Assembly (NCBI GenBank): GCA_029261995.1
Contig: JAJDAF010000006.1
Span: forward strand, 1-38,633
Reading direction: 5' to 3'
Source of the DNA: Candidatus Zhuqueibacterota bacterium
Lineage (GTDB): Bacteria; Zhuqueibacterota; Zhuqueibacteria; Oceanimicrobiales; Oceanimicrobiaceae
DNA: 38,633 nucleotides
In this document: positions 16,858 through 25,299 of the stretch, one piece after another
How the letters are laid out: each line of letters begins with the position of its first letter
Numbering within the stretch: position 1 is the stretch's first letter
Notes under the pieces: generated by a model
What the model saw: only the letters and a program-made list of their open reading frames with translations
Databases searched by the model: none
Told to the model about the DNA's origin: nothing
Made by a program: the position numbers and the translations under genes

Positions 16858-19800
16858 TTGATCGAAACCCTGTTCACCATCGAAGCGCTTGGCGGTGCCG
16901 CCAGAAGCCTGCTCACCGGCCTGCTGAGCGATAAACTCAAGGCCAAACTCGGCGGCCTGTCGCAGCAAACCCTCGACAACCTGTTCGAAAAAGCCGTGCA
17001 GGCTTGTGCCAAAGAGCTGAAGCCGGAGAAGCGCAAGGCCCTGCGCCAGGCATTTCGCGACAGCAAAGTGGCGGACAAAATGCTGGCCTTCCAGGAATAC
17101 CGCACGCTCATCCCCGACGACTTCTTTGTTGAAATGTTTGCGCCCGTGGTCGGCAACTACCACGCCAAAGCGCTCGCCACCGGTCTGTTTGTGCAGCTCC
17201 GCAAGCTCATCGCCAGAGAGCAGACGCTGCAGAATGAGATTTCTTCGCTGCATTCCGAAATCATCCTCGATTTGCTGCAAAAGCAGGTGGCACAGTTGCA
17301 GCACCAAGGCAAAAATGTCAGCGCCATCAAAGAAACGGTTGAACGGTTGGAAGCGCTGCTGGAAAAACGCGCGGACGCCGCCACGGCCATCGGCTCCACC
17401 GATATTCTGCCGCTGCCGGAGGATTTTGTCAGCCCGGACGCCACGTTGCAGCGAGTCCGCAGTCTCGACAGAAACGTGGTGCTGCTCCACGGCCCGCCCG
17501 GCGCCGGCAAATCCGTGGCCGTGGCCGCTCTGGCGCACGAAGCCGAGAAAGAAAACCGGCCCGTGTTCTGGTACCGCTTCCGGCCCCTGCTGGATGACCA
17601 CAACTCTGTGCTGAAACGGCTGACCGCTTTCCTGCAGCAGGAGCAAACCACCAGCGATAGCGGTTTGCAGAGTTTGCTGCAAAACAGCCGCGCCCTGCTG
17701 GTTTTCGATGATTTGCACTACGTCAGCGACGACAAGCTGCAGCAGTTTTTGGCCAGCGTTGCCGAAAGCGGCGCCGCCTGCCGGCTGCTTTTCACCAGCC
17801 GGCAGAAATCGAAATTTCTGCCGCTGGCCCGGTTGCAGCCCGTGGATATCAATGGACTGAGCGAGGCCGAGACCGAAGCGCTGCTGCAAACCTGGAAGCT
17901 GGCGCTCACGACGGAACAACTCGGCACTGCGAAAAAACTCTTCAGAGGCAACCCGCAGTACTTGATCTTCTTTCGCGAATGGCACAAACAGCGCCAACCG
18001 CAAGCAAAGCAGATCGATGCTTACTTCAGAAAGGCCTTTGACTGCGACGACAACCTGCACCTGCACCTGATGAACGAGCTCTACGACGCCATGGGCGGCG
18101 GCGACGACAGCAACCTGAACCGGCTGTTGCAGGCGGCTGCCTTTTGCCGTATGCCGGAAACCCGCGTTTTTATCGAGCGTTTGTACACCCGCCTCGGTGG
18201 CGCCGGCTTTGCCGAGGCGCTTCCGGAGCTGCAGGTTCGCCGGCACCTGCTGACGCGTGCGCCGGACAGCGAGCGCTACGACCTGCACGACCTGCTGCGC
18301 CAGTTTTACTACGACCGCACTGCAGACCGCAAACACCTGCACAAGCTGGCGGCTGAGATGTACCAGGAGCGCTGCCTGCAAGAAGCCGACCTGATCGATT
18401 TTATTGAGAGCGCGCACCACTACCGCAAAGCGGGCGAACATGAGACCGCCGCCCGGCAGATGCAGCACATCACCCACTATTGCACGGTGCGCGGCCTGTT
18501 TTGGCAGGTGATGGCGGAGGTACTGGACCGGCTCGCTGTCGACAAAGTTGCGGATGTCACCTTGCGTGCCAAAACCCTGTATGACCGCGGCAACCTGCGA
18601 TATCTCATGGCCCGCTGGCAGGAGGCGTTGGCGGATTTGCAGGCGTGCGTCCAAATCAACCCTGGCCAGTATGGCGCGTTGAATTCCATCGGTTTGGTTT
18701 ATCAGTCTAAGGGCGAATGGGACAAGGCCATTGAGTTATACAACAAAGACCTCGAAGTGAAGGAGCAAGTCGAAGACCGGCACGGCATGGCGATAACCTA
18801 CGGCAACCTGGGCATGGCTTATCAGTCTAAGGGCGAATGGGACAAGGCCATCGAGTTTTATGACAAAGGCCTCGAAGGTAAGGAGCAGGTTGGCGACTTG
18901 CACGGCATGTCCAAGACCTACAACAATCTCGGTTTGGCTTATAGGGGCAAGGGCGAATGGGACAAGGCCCTCGAGTTTTATGACAAAGCCCTTACGATTG
19001 ATGAACAAGTCGGCGATCTGCACGGCATGGCGATAACCTACGGCAACCTGGGCGTGGTTTATCATTCTAGGGGCGAGTGGGACAAAGCCGTCGAGTTTTA
19101 CAGCAAATCTCTCCGAAGTTTAGCACAAATCGGAGACTGGCACGGTATGGCACAAACCCATAACAATCTCGGGTTGGTTTATAAGTCTAAGGGCGAATGG
19201 GACAAGGCCATCGAGTTTTACAACAAATCTCTCGAAGGTAAGGAGCAAGTCGGCGACCGGCACGGTATGGCGATAGCCTACGGCAACCTGGGTGTGATTT
19301 ACAAGTCTAAGGGCGAGTGGGACAAGGCCATCGAGTTTTACAGCAAATCTCTAGAGGGTTTAGAGCAAGTCGGAGACCGGCACGGCATGGCACAAACCTA
19401 CGGCAACCTGGGCGTGGTTTATTGGTTAAAAGACGAATGGGACATGGCCATCGAGTTTCATAACAAAGATCTTGCGATTTGTGAGCAAGTCGGCGACGTG
19501 CAGGGCATGTCCACAACCTACGGAGGCTTAGGCCTGGTATATCACTCCAAGGGCGAATGGGACATGGCCATCGAGTTTTACTACAAATCTATAAAAGGCT
19601 TAGAGCAAGTCGGCGACAGGCACGGCATGGCGAACCCCTATAACAATCTCGGCTTGGCTTATAAGGACAAGGGCGAATGGGACATGGCCATCGAGTTTTA
19701 CAGCAAATCTCTAGAGGGAAAAGAGCAGGTCGGCGACGTGCACGGCATGGCACAAACCTATGGCAATATCGGCTCACTGAAGTTTCAACAGAAGGAGTAC

Positions 19801-20049
19801 GAACCTGCCATTCGATTGCTTCTCGAGGTTCTTTTGCTGTTCGCCAAACTGGGTTCGGTACCAGAGGTCAGCCAAGCGCAAGGTATTCTCTCCGATTTCC
19901 GCGAACAGATGGGCGGGGCAGAGTTTGACCGTCTCAGCCAGAACGCGTTAGGCAAGATTGTCGCGCACGGGGTGCGCTGGGGCAGACACGAGGTGGTGAG
20001 CGCCGAGGAGGCGCGGGGGCTATGGCAGTCGTTTCAGGCGGGCAAATGA
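16858..20049 (+). CDS. STAND-type NTPase with C-terminal TPR array (putative defence sensor)
   Basis: The start is TTG, supported by GGGAGG seven bases upstream. The 1063-residue protein has an N-terminal helical region of unknown function (1-190), a P-loop NTPase domain with Walker A GPPGAGKS (about 211-218) and Walker B LLVFDD (about 281-286), FTSRQK sensor-like motif, a winged-helix/helical region (about 330-560), and a TPR superhelix (about 565-985) whose units are 40 residues long (NNLGLAYRGKGEWDKALEFY). This is the plan of STAND proteins: effector/adaptor, NTPase switch, repeat sensor. Several bacterial STANDs, such as Avs and NACHT proteins, recognise phage proteins through such repeats. 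No known nuclease or TIR effector is visible here. The next gene starts 32 bases later and is another P-loop protein. Confidence 0.8.
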   Translation: MIETLFTIEALGGAARSLLTGLLSDKLKAKLGGLSQQTLDNLFEKAVQACAKELKPEKRKALRQAFRDSKVADKMLAFQEYRTLIPDDFFVEMFAPVVGNYHAKALATGLFVQLRKLIAREQTLQNEISSLHSEIILDLLQKQVAQLQHQGKNVSAIKETVERLEALLEKRADAATAIGSTDILPLPEDFVSPDATLQRVRSLDRNVVLLHGPPGAGKSVAVAALAHEAEKENRPVFWYRFRPLLDDHNSVLKRLTAFLQQEQTTSDSGLQSLLQNSRALLVFDDLHYVSDDKLQQFLASVAESGAACRLLFTSRQKSKFLPLARLQPVDINGLSEAETEALLQTWKLALTTEQLGTAKKLFRGNPQYLIFFREWHKQRQPQAKQIDAYFRKAFDCDDNLHLHLMNELYDAMGGGDDSNLNRLLQAAAFCRMPETRVFIERLYTRLGGAGFAEALPELQVRRHLLTRAPDSERYDLHDLLRQFYYDRTADRKHLHKLAAEMYQERCLQEADLIDFIESAHHYRKAGEHETAARQMQHITHYCTVRGLFWQVMAEVLDRLAVDKVADVTLRAKTLYDRGNLRYLMARWQEALADLQACVQINPGQYGALNSIGLVYQSKGEWDKAIELYNKDLEVKEQVEDRHGMAITYGNLGMAYQSKGEWDKAIEFYDKGLEGKEQVGDLHGMSKTYNNLGLAYRGKGEWDKALEFYDKALTIDEQVGDLHGMAITYGNLGVVYHSRGEWDKAVEFYSKSLRSLAQIGDWHGMAQTHNNLGLVYKSKGEWDKAIEFYNKSLEGKEQVGDRHGMAIAYGNLGVIYKSKGEWDKAIEFYSKSLEGLEQVGDRHGMAQTYGNLGVVYWLKDEWDMAIEFHNKDLAICEQVGDVQGMSTTYGGLGLVYHSKGEWDMAIEFYYKSIKGLEQVGDRHGMANPYNNLGLAYKDKGEWDMAIEFYSKSLEGKEQVGDVHGMAQTYGNIGSLKFQQKEYEPAIRLLLEVLLLFAKLGSVPEVSQAQGILSDFREQMGGAEFDRLSQNALGKIVAHGVRWGRHEVVSAEEARGLWQSFQAGK
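18661..19770 (+). repeat. 120-bp in-gene tandem repeat (9 units plus a part)
   Basis: Successive units start at 18661, 18781, 18901, 19021, 19141, 19261, 19381, 19501, 19621 and (partial) 19741, with no insertion or deletion. Strings such as AAGGGCGAATGGGACAAGGC and CACGGCATGGC recur nearly unchanged. Each unit encodes one 40-residue TPR. DNA-level identity this high suggests recent duplication or gene conversion. Confidence 0.93.
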
Positions 20050-20164
20050 TCATTGTCCGAAACTAGCGAAAAGACCGAAAAGTGAACCAGGACACTCCAT
20101 TCACAATATCCACCAATGAGATAAAACACCTTGGCCCAGACAGAGCCGTCGATTTTTTCGAAGT

Positions 20165-20554
20165 TTGCTGTGGGCAGAGAGCGCTGGAATCGGAATCGCT
20201 AGACATCTGATTGATGTGCCGGGATGTATCAACGTTGGCGATGGTGGCATTGACGCCCACATTCAAAGTGTGGACTATGGAAAGGATGTCAAGGATTCGT
20301 TCATACCCACGGGCGACACCGGGTTTCAGATCAAGGCTGGAGACCTTGAACCCCTGCAGTGTAAACGCGAACTGCATGTAGGAGGGAATCTCAACGCACC
20401 AATCAAGCCGGAAGTTAGGAGACTCTTGGATAGCGGTGGAACCTATATTCAGGTGCTTTTTGCAGACTTGTCCAAAAAACAAAGAACAGGACGAGAAAAT
20501 GCACTGATGGACGAGTTCCGAAGGCTGGGCTATCAAAATGAATGTCGCACATAG
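20165..20554 (+). CDS. Nuclease-domain fragment between frameshift and amber
   Basis: The 129 residues carry the GDGGIDA and QIKAG motifs of the restriction-endonuclease-like fold. The apparent TTG start is only the first start codon after the T-run shift. It is a part of the broken nuclease-NTPase gene and not a separate gene. Confidence 0.5.
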   Translation: MLWAESAGIGIARHLIDVPGCINVGDGGIDAHIQSVDYGKDVKDSFIPTGDTGFQIKAGDLEPLQCKRELHVGGNLNAPIKPEVRRLLDSGGTYIQVLFADLSKKQRTGRENALMDEFRRLGYQNECRT

Positions 20555-20599
20555 TCAGCGAACCAGATAATCGGCTTTGCTTCTCAATTCCCGGGGCTT

Positions 20600-23500
20600 G
20601 TGCTCTCGTTCAAAGGCTTTTCTGGGGATTGTCAGTCATTCACGGCATGGTCTGAGATGAGTGATATCAAGCATCCGCGCACATTCGTGGTTGATGAGGA
20701 TAGACAGAACTGGATGCAGAGCATTCGCCAAAAAATCAGAGAACAAAATGATTCGGTCGTTTGTCGCATTAACGGTCTGTCGGGAATCGGGAAAACCAGG
20801 TTTGTATTCGAAGCGCTCAATCAGGATGATCTTAAGTGTAGAGTGATTTATGCAAACGCCGAGCAGTTTCGCAGTTCGAACCTGTTCTACTCACTTCAAA
20901 ACGATCCTAATTCTTCGGGAATTTTGGTGATTGACGAATGTGACTTAGAGCACCACGAGATGTATGTGAGGTCGTTTTCCGGACGCGGTGCAAGGTTCGC
21001 GCTATTAACCCTCTCATATGAAACTGGAGGCACGCCTCTTCCGACATCGACTTATCAACTGAAGCCTCTGTCTCAAGAGAAGATCAAAGAACTGATTAAA
21101 AACGAGACGCAACAGCTTCCTGACCATGTTGTGGACAGATTAAGCGTCTTCGCTGATGGCTATCCAAGAATCGCCGCACTTCTTGTTGAAAGCTATCTAA
21201 CATCTAAGGGATCAACTGAAGAATTCTGGAACATCACGGATGAAGGGTTGATGAATCGCCTGGTAGGAGGTCGCGAACCTACGACGGGCGAGCATTTCAA
21301 AAAGACTGCACGAGTTCTTTGGGCCCTGTCGCTGTTTGAAAAGGTCGGTTATCGCGGCAGTTTGAGCGTTGAGACGGAATGGATTGCCGAATTTGTTGAG
21401 ATAAGTTACTCAGACTTCGACGAAATTGTTGGCGAACAGCGCAAACGAGGCATCGTGCAGGGAGTTCACTACATTTATGTGACGCCATTCATTCTTCGAG
21501 TCTTCTTGTTCAGGGAGTGGTGGCAACTCAGGGGGTTCACCAAAGAAAAGTTCGTTGAGTTCATTCAATGCATACCGGAAGATTTCCGGACTGATTTGCT
21601 CGAAAGGTTCATGGACCACGTGCCGTACATCGCCGACGTGGAGGCCGGACGTGATTTCGTGGACGGGGTTCTAGGAGAACAGGGGATCTTCATGGATGGC
21701 TCTCTACTGAGAACCAAAGTTGGTGCATCTTTCTTTCTAAAGCTCGCTGAGGCCCACCCAGAGTCTGCTCTCAATTGCCTGAGGCGCACGGTAGGCAAAT
21801 GGGATAAAGAGCAACTCTTGCAGTTCACCACTGGTCGGCGAGAAGTTGTCTGGGCTCTTGAGAGAACCGCAATGTGGCGCGCGCTATTTGCTGACTCTGC
21901 AAGAGTACTCATGCTTCTCGCAGAGGCTGAAAATGAGAACTTTTCAACCAACGCTAGTGGTGTATTCGCAGCTCTTTTCTCCAATGCGCCTGGCAGGGTT
22001 GCACCCACAGAGGCAACACCTGCAGCTCGGTTTCCCGTTCTGCAGGAAGCTCTTGAATCCGATTCGAAAGAAAAGCGCCTGATTGGGCTACGGGCATGCG
22101 AAGAAGCATTGGAGTCACAACATTTCACAAGAATGATTGGTTCGGAATTCCAAGGCCTAAGACACGAGCCCAAACTTTGGTACCCGAAAACCTACGGTGA
22201 GCTGTACGACGCGTATAGACGAGTCTGGAATCTTCTTACACACAAACTTGAATCGATGACGCCCGACGAAATAGCAAAAACGAATGAGATGATCTTTCAG
22301 AAATCTTATGGGCTTTTGTACATTCTCAATCTCAAAGAGATGATTATTGAGACTTTCCATTCCTTTTCCACCAAGCCATTCATAACCAGAAAAGAGTTGC
22401 TGGCCCATTTGGTAAAGTTGATCGTACACGCCAGAAGAAATCTACCGTTAGAGGTGACAGAGGCTCTTGAAGATCTAGAAAAGAACCTTTGCGGAGAAGA
22501 CTTCTCATCCCGACTCAGGAGATATGTAGGCCTGTCTCTGATTGAAGATGAAATCGACAAACATGGTAAGTATGATAAGAACAAAAAATCAAGGACTGCT
22601 GCAAGGCTTGCCAAAGAGTCTCTCTTGAACCTGGAAATATTCCACAGTGAAATGGAATGGTTGGTTACGACTGAAGCGGAAAACGGCTATCAATTTGGAT
22701 ATGAACTAGGGAGATTGGATACCTCTTCTTCACTACTAGGTCGGATATTGGAGGTCCAAGTCGGTTCTTCTGAAAACCGGAGTATTTCGTTTCTTGCCGG
22801 GTACTTTAAAGCCATATTTGAAGCAAATCCAGATTTATGGGAAGACAGGCTTGATCTATTCTCCCAAGATTCACAACTTGCGGAATTCTTACCTGAGTTG
22901 GTATGGCGCTCAGGTTTGACCGATAGGGCAGCTCTAATGATTCTACGCATGGCGCGAGCCCGAAAGATTGATGTCCGCGCCTTCGGACTATTTGGCTCTG
23001 GCGGGGTTATTGGCCATCTGTCTGAGCCGGTTTTCGGTGATTGGCTGGAATTCCTGCTGGGAGAATCTGGCAGCGATGCCGTCAGTATTGCCTTAAATCT
23101 GTGTGGGTTCTACTATGCCGATGATGACTTGCCGAGAGAGATACCAAAGGAGATGGCGTTGAGGTTGCTAACGCATCCGAGTCTGTTTGAAAATTTCGAT
23201 TTTGGCAAGCATCATCCCTTGACAGATCATTTTTGGACAAAGATCGGGGTAAGGTTCGTGGATGAGTTTCCCCTCGAAAGTGTGGAACTCGCAGACACCA
23301 TTCTGGCACATTTGGGAGACGAGAAGAGCGTTCTGCGTGGATTTTATTCCGAAACTCAGAAGGTTATATGCAGAATTTTCACCAAGAATCCAGAAGCTGG
23401 ATGGAAGAAGGTATGTCGCTACATTGGACCACCAATAGACGGTAAAGCTTACCACATAACAACATGGCTAAGAGGTGGTCGCTACATAATTCCAAGAGAA

Positions 23501-23875
23501 GGTGGCCTTTCTTTGGTGCCGTTGAGTGATGTCTTCGAATGGGTGGACATCGACGTTGAACATCGAGCCTGGTACTTGGCCTCTTTTGTACCAAACAAGC
23601 TCACGCTGGATAACGATGGACAGTGTCTGGCCAGAGAGGTCTTGATCCGGTATGGAAATAGAGAAGATGTGAGAAGAAACTTCAGCGCAAACTATTCAAG
23701 TGAAGGATGGAGCGGTGCTGACAGCCTTCATTGTGAAAACAAGAAAAAACATCTATCGGCGTTGAAGAAAGCAGAGACGAACTACAACGTTATCACCTGG
23801 ATTGATGAGTACATTGCGGAACTTGACTCCAGGATTGAGCGCGCAAATGTCCAAGAAGAACGTCGTGGCTATTGA
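20600..23875 (+). CDS. P-loop NTPase and helical-repeat part of the nuclease-STAND gene
   Basis: This 1091-residue frame starts at the first GTG after the amber; the real coding sequence continues upstream in the same frame. Residues about 55-70 hold the Walker A motif (RINGLSGIGKTRFVFEAL) and about 110-120 Walker B (SGILVIDECDLEHHEM). About 900 residues of alpha-helical sequence without a named repeat follow, the presumed sensor. Base composition is lower in GC than in the preceding STAND gene, consistent with a different origin. If translated alone it would lack the nuclease effector. Confidence 0.75.
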   Translation: MLSFKGFSGDCQSFTAWSEMSDIKHPRTFVVDEDRQNWMQSIRQKIREQNDSVVCRINGLSGIGKTRFVFEALNQDDLKCRVIYANAEQFRSSNLFYSLQNDPNSSGILVIDECDLEHHEMYVRSFSGRGARFALLTLSYETGGTPLPTSTYQLKPLSQEKIKELIKNETQQLPDHVVDRLSVFADGYPRIAALLVESYLTSKGSTEEFWNITDEGLMNRLVGGREPTTGEHFKKTARVLWALSLFEKVGYRGSLSVETEWIAEFVEISYSDFDEIVGEQRKRGIVQGVHYIYVTPFILRVFLFREWWQLRGFTKEKFVEFIQCIPEDFRTDLLERFMDHVPYIADVEAGRDFVDGVLGEQGIFMDGSLLRTKVGASFFLKLAEAHPESALNCLRRTVGKWDKEQLLQFTTGRREVVWALERTAMWRALFADSARVLMLLAEAENENFSTNASGVFAALFSNAPGRVAPTEATPAARFPVLQEALESDSKEKRLIGLRACEEALESQHFTRMIGSEFQGLRHEPKLWYPKTYGELYDAYRRVWNLLTHKLESMTPDEIAKTNEMIFQKSYGLLYILNLKEMIIETFHSFSTKPFITRKELLAHLVKLIVHARRNLPLEVTEALEDLEKNLCGEDFSSRLRRYVGLSLIEDEIDKHGKYDKNKKSRTAARLAKESLLNLEIFHSEMEWLVTTEAENGYQFGYELGRLDTSSSLLGRILEVQVGSSENRSISFLAGYFKAIFEANPDLWEDRLDLFSQDSQLAEFLPELVWRSGLTDRAALMILRMARARKIDVRAFGLFGSGGVIGHLSEPVFGDWLEFLLGESGSDAVSIALNLCGFYYADDDLPREIPKEMALRLLTHPSLFENFDFGKHHPLTDHFWTKIGVRFVDEFPLESVELADTILAHLGDEKSVLRGFYSETQKVICRIFTKNPEAGWKKVCRYIGPPIDGKAYHITTWLRGGRYIIPREGGLSLVPLSDVFEWVDIDVEHRAWYLASFVPNKLTLDNDGQCLAREVLIRYGNREDVRRNFSANYSSEGWSGADSLHCENKKKHLSALKKAETNYNVITWIDEYIAELDSRIERANVQEERRGY

Positions 23876-23961
23876 GAGTGCCTGTCCGTTTCTCTTGGCA
23901 TCAACCAGATCGCATTGACGTGCTCGGCGCAAGAGTTGAACAACGATAGGGAGGTTACAAA

Positions 23962-24099
23962 ATGGCTTATCCTTTCTGGAATTTCGTCTTCGAAGGTGGT
24001 AGTGTCAAGGGCATCGCCTATGTCGGGGCGCTGCAGGCCCTGCAAGCCAACCAGGTCATGGCAACCATCCGCCGGGATGGCGGCACTACAGCACTCTAA
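23962..24099 (+). pseudogene. Patatin-like phospholipase, 5' remnant
   Basis: AGGGAGG at 23948-23954 precedes ATG at 23962. The 45 codons read MAYPFWNFVFEGGSVKGIAY and VGALQALQANQ, then leave the family pattern and stop at TAA. This matches the oxyanion-hole start of patatin-like phospholipases (FEGGGVKGIAYVGAL), with GGS in place of GGG. The GxSxG nucleophile and DG dyad parts are missing. Patatin phospholipases are membrane-degrading effectors in some antiphage systems, for example CBASS. The position directly after the nuclease-STAND gene is suggestive. The ribosome binding site is intact, but the product cannot be catalytic. Confidence 0.75.
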
Positions 24100-24115
24100 G
24101 TCAAGACAGAACACA

Positions 24116-24790
24116 ATGAAAGCAATTATCACAGGTTCAAGCGGTATGGTTGGCAAAGGCGTTCTACTGGAATGCCTTGAGAGTCCTCTTGTCGAATCAG
24201 TACTTATTATCAACCGAAAATCTATTGACGTCAAACATGAGAAATTGCGGGAGATCATTCAAAGTGATTTCTTTGACCTCACGGCCATTGAAACGGAGTT
24301 AACGGGTTACAACGCCTGTTTCTTTTGCCTGGGAGTCCCTTCAGCCGGTCTTTCTGAGCAAGACTATCACCGCCTCACTTACGATCTGACTCTGAATTTC
24401 GCAAAAACTGTGTCCACCCTCAATGAAAACATGACTTTTTGCTATGTATCCGGAGTAGGAGCGGACAGCAGTGAAAAAGGCCGAGTCATGTGGGCAAGGG
24501 TAAGAGGAAAAACTGAAAACGCTTTGATGCAACTTCCGTTCAAGGCCATCTTTGTATTCAGACCGGCATATATCCAGCCCATGAAGGGCGTGAAATCCAA
24601 AACCTGGTCTTATCAAATCATATACGACATCTTCGGTTTCTTGTACCCCATGTGGAAACTGCTCTTCCCCAAGCACGTTACCACTACGGAACTGCTTGGT
24701 CGGGCTATGATCAATTCCGTGCGCGAGGCACCCGATACTCAAATATTGGAGACCACGCACATTAACCAATTAGCCAGCCCGGACTCGTGA
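24116..24790 (+). CDS. NAD(P)-binding Rossmann-fold protein (atypical SDR / NmrA-like)
   Basis: ATG at 24116 begins directly with the dinucleotide-binding strand MKAIITGSSGMVGKGVLLEC (TGxxGxxG, residues 6-13), so upstream frame extension is not coding. The 224 residues include NRK after the second strand, CFFCLG, and YVSGVGADSSEKG with ARVRGKTENAL, equivalent to the YxxxK region of atypical short-chain dehydrogenases, where the lysine pattern is RGKTE. HTATIP2/TIP30-like members share this layout. It may be an oxidoreductase or a redox-sensing protein; the substrate is unknown. It begins 16 bases after the patatin remnant and ends just before the 41-bp minisatellite. Confidence 0.78.
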   Translation: MKAIITGSSGMVGKGVLLECLESPLVESVLIINRKSIDVKHEKLREIIQSDFFDLTAIETELTGYNACFFCLGVPSAGLSEQDYHRLTYDLTLNFAKTVSTLNENMTFCYVSGVGADSSEKGRVMWARVRGKTENALMQLPFKAIFVFRPAYIQPMKGVKSKTWSYQIIYDIFGFLYPMWKLLFPKHVTTTELLGRAMINSVREAPDTQILETTHINQLASPDS

Positions 24791-24803
24791 AACCATGACC
24801 TTT

Positions 24804-25252
24804 GCTCACTGGGGAACTCAGGAGAAGTCTGTTTGACTCCCCAAAATCCCTTGAGACATGAGGAGAAGTTTGTCGGAGTCCCAAAAACCCTTGGAGACGC
24901 GAGGAAAAGTTTGTCGGAGTTCAAAAAATCTCTGAAGACACGAGGAGAAGTTTGTCTCAGCCCAGAAAATCCATGGAGACGTGAGGAGGAGTTTGTCGGA
25001 GCCCAGAAAATCCATGGAGAACTGAGGAGAAGTTTGTCGGAGCTCAAAAAATCCCTGGAGACGCGGGGAGAAGTTTGTCTCAGCCCAGAAAATCCATGGA
25101 GACCTGAGGAAAAGTTTGTCGGAGCTCAAAAAATCCATGGAGACGCGGGGAGAAGTTTGTCTCAGCCCAAAAAATCCATGGAGAACTCGTGACAAGTTTG
25201 TCTGAACGCAAGGATTCCCTGGGGAACTCAGGACAAGTTGGTCTGGCCAGTA
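24804..25252. repeat. 41-bp tandem repeat (about 11 copies)
   Basis: Units start at 24811, 24852, 24893, 24934, 24975, 25016, 25057, 25098, 25139, 25180 and 25221, exactly 41 bp apart. The core is GAGGAGAAGTTTGTC followed by GGAG or TCAG and AAAATCCATGGAGAC. Two unit types (TTTGTCGGAG and TTTGTCTCAG) occur as pairs at 24893/24934, 25016/25057 and 25098/25139, so an 82-bp block was also duplicated. Outer copies are more divergent. Forty-one is not a multiple of three, so reading frames rotate through the units. It fills the 509-base gap between two genes. Confidence 0.95.
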
Positions 25253-25299
25253 CCTATGAGCCTGTCGAAACCTGATTCACCAAACAAACAGGAGGAAAC

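Larger units (their letters stand above)
20082..23875 (+). pseudogene. PD-(D/E)xK nuclease fused to a STAND-type NTPase, broken by a frameshift and an amber
   Basis: From GTG at 20082 the frame encodes an N-terminus that reaches AVDFF, then shifts at the T6 run 20153-20158; one more T would restore RSLLWAES. The following frame has a nuclease-like domain with GDGGIDA and FQIKAGD (D...QxK, the Mrr/Cap4-like PD-(D/E)xK pattern), then TAG at 20552-20554 in context RT-stop-SANQIIGF (a tyrosine codon would fit), and continues in the same frame into the 1091-residue NTPase part. Walker A is GLSGIGKT and Walker B ILVIDECD. Repaired length is about 1264 residues. Nuclease-STAND fusions of this order are typical of Avs-type antiphage proteins. 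Either the gene is decaying or the assembly has two errors; homopolymer runs are error-prone. Confidence 0.78.

Noticed and set aside
16789-18654. A 621-codon ORF on the minus strand opposite the TPR-STAND gene
   Set aside because: It is glutamine/valine-rich with no domain. The plus strand has ribosome binding site, Walker motifs and TPRs; the open antisense frame is a by-product of GC-rich codon use.
1998-20554. Genome-wide reassignment of TAG to an amino acid
   Set aside because: TAG properly ends the TPR, PorV-like, sigma-factor and first TonB-receptor genes in this window, so the two internal TAGs are local events.
24818-25195. ORFs of 119-125 codons across the 41-bp array (both strands)
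   Set aside because: The period is not a multiple of three, so the frame changes at each unit; open frames on both strands are chance products of a repeat without stops.
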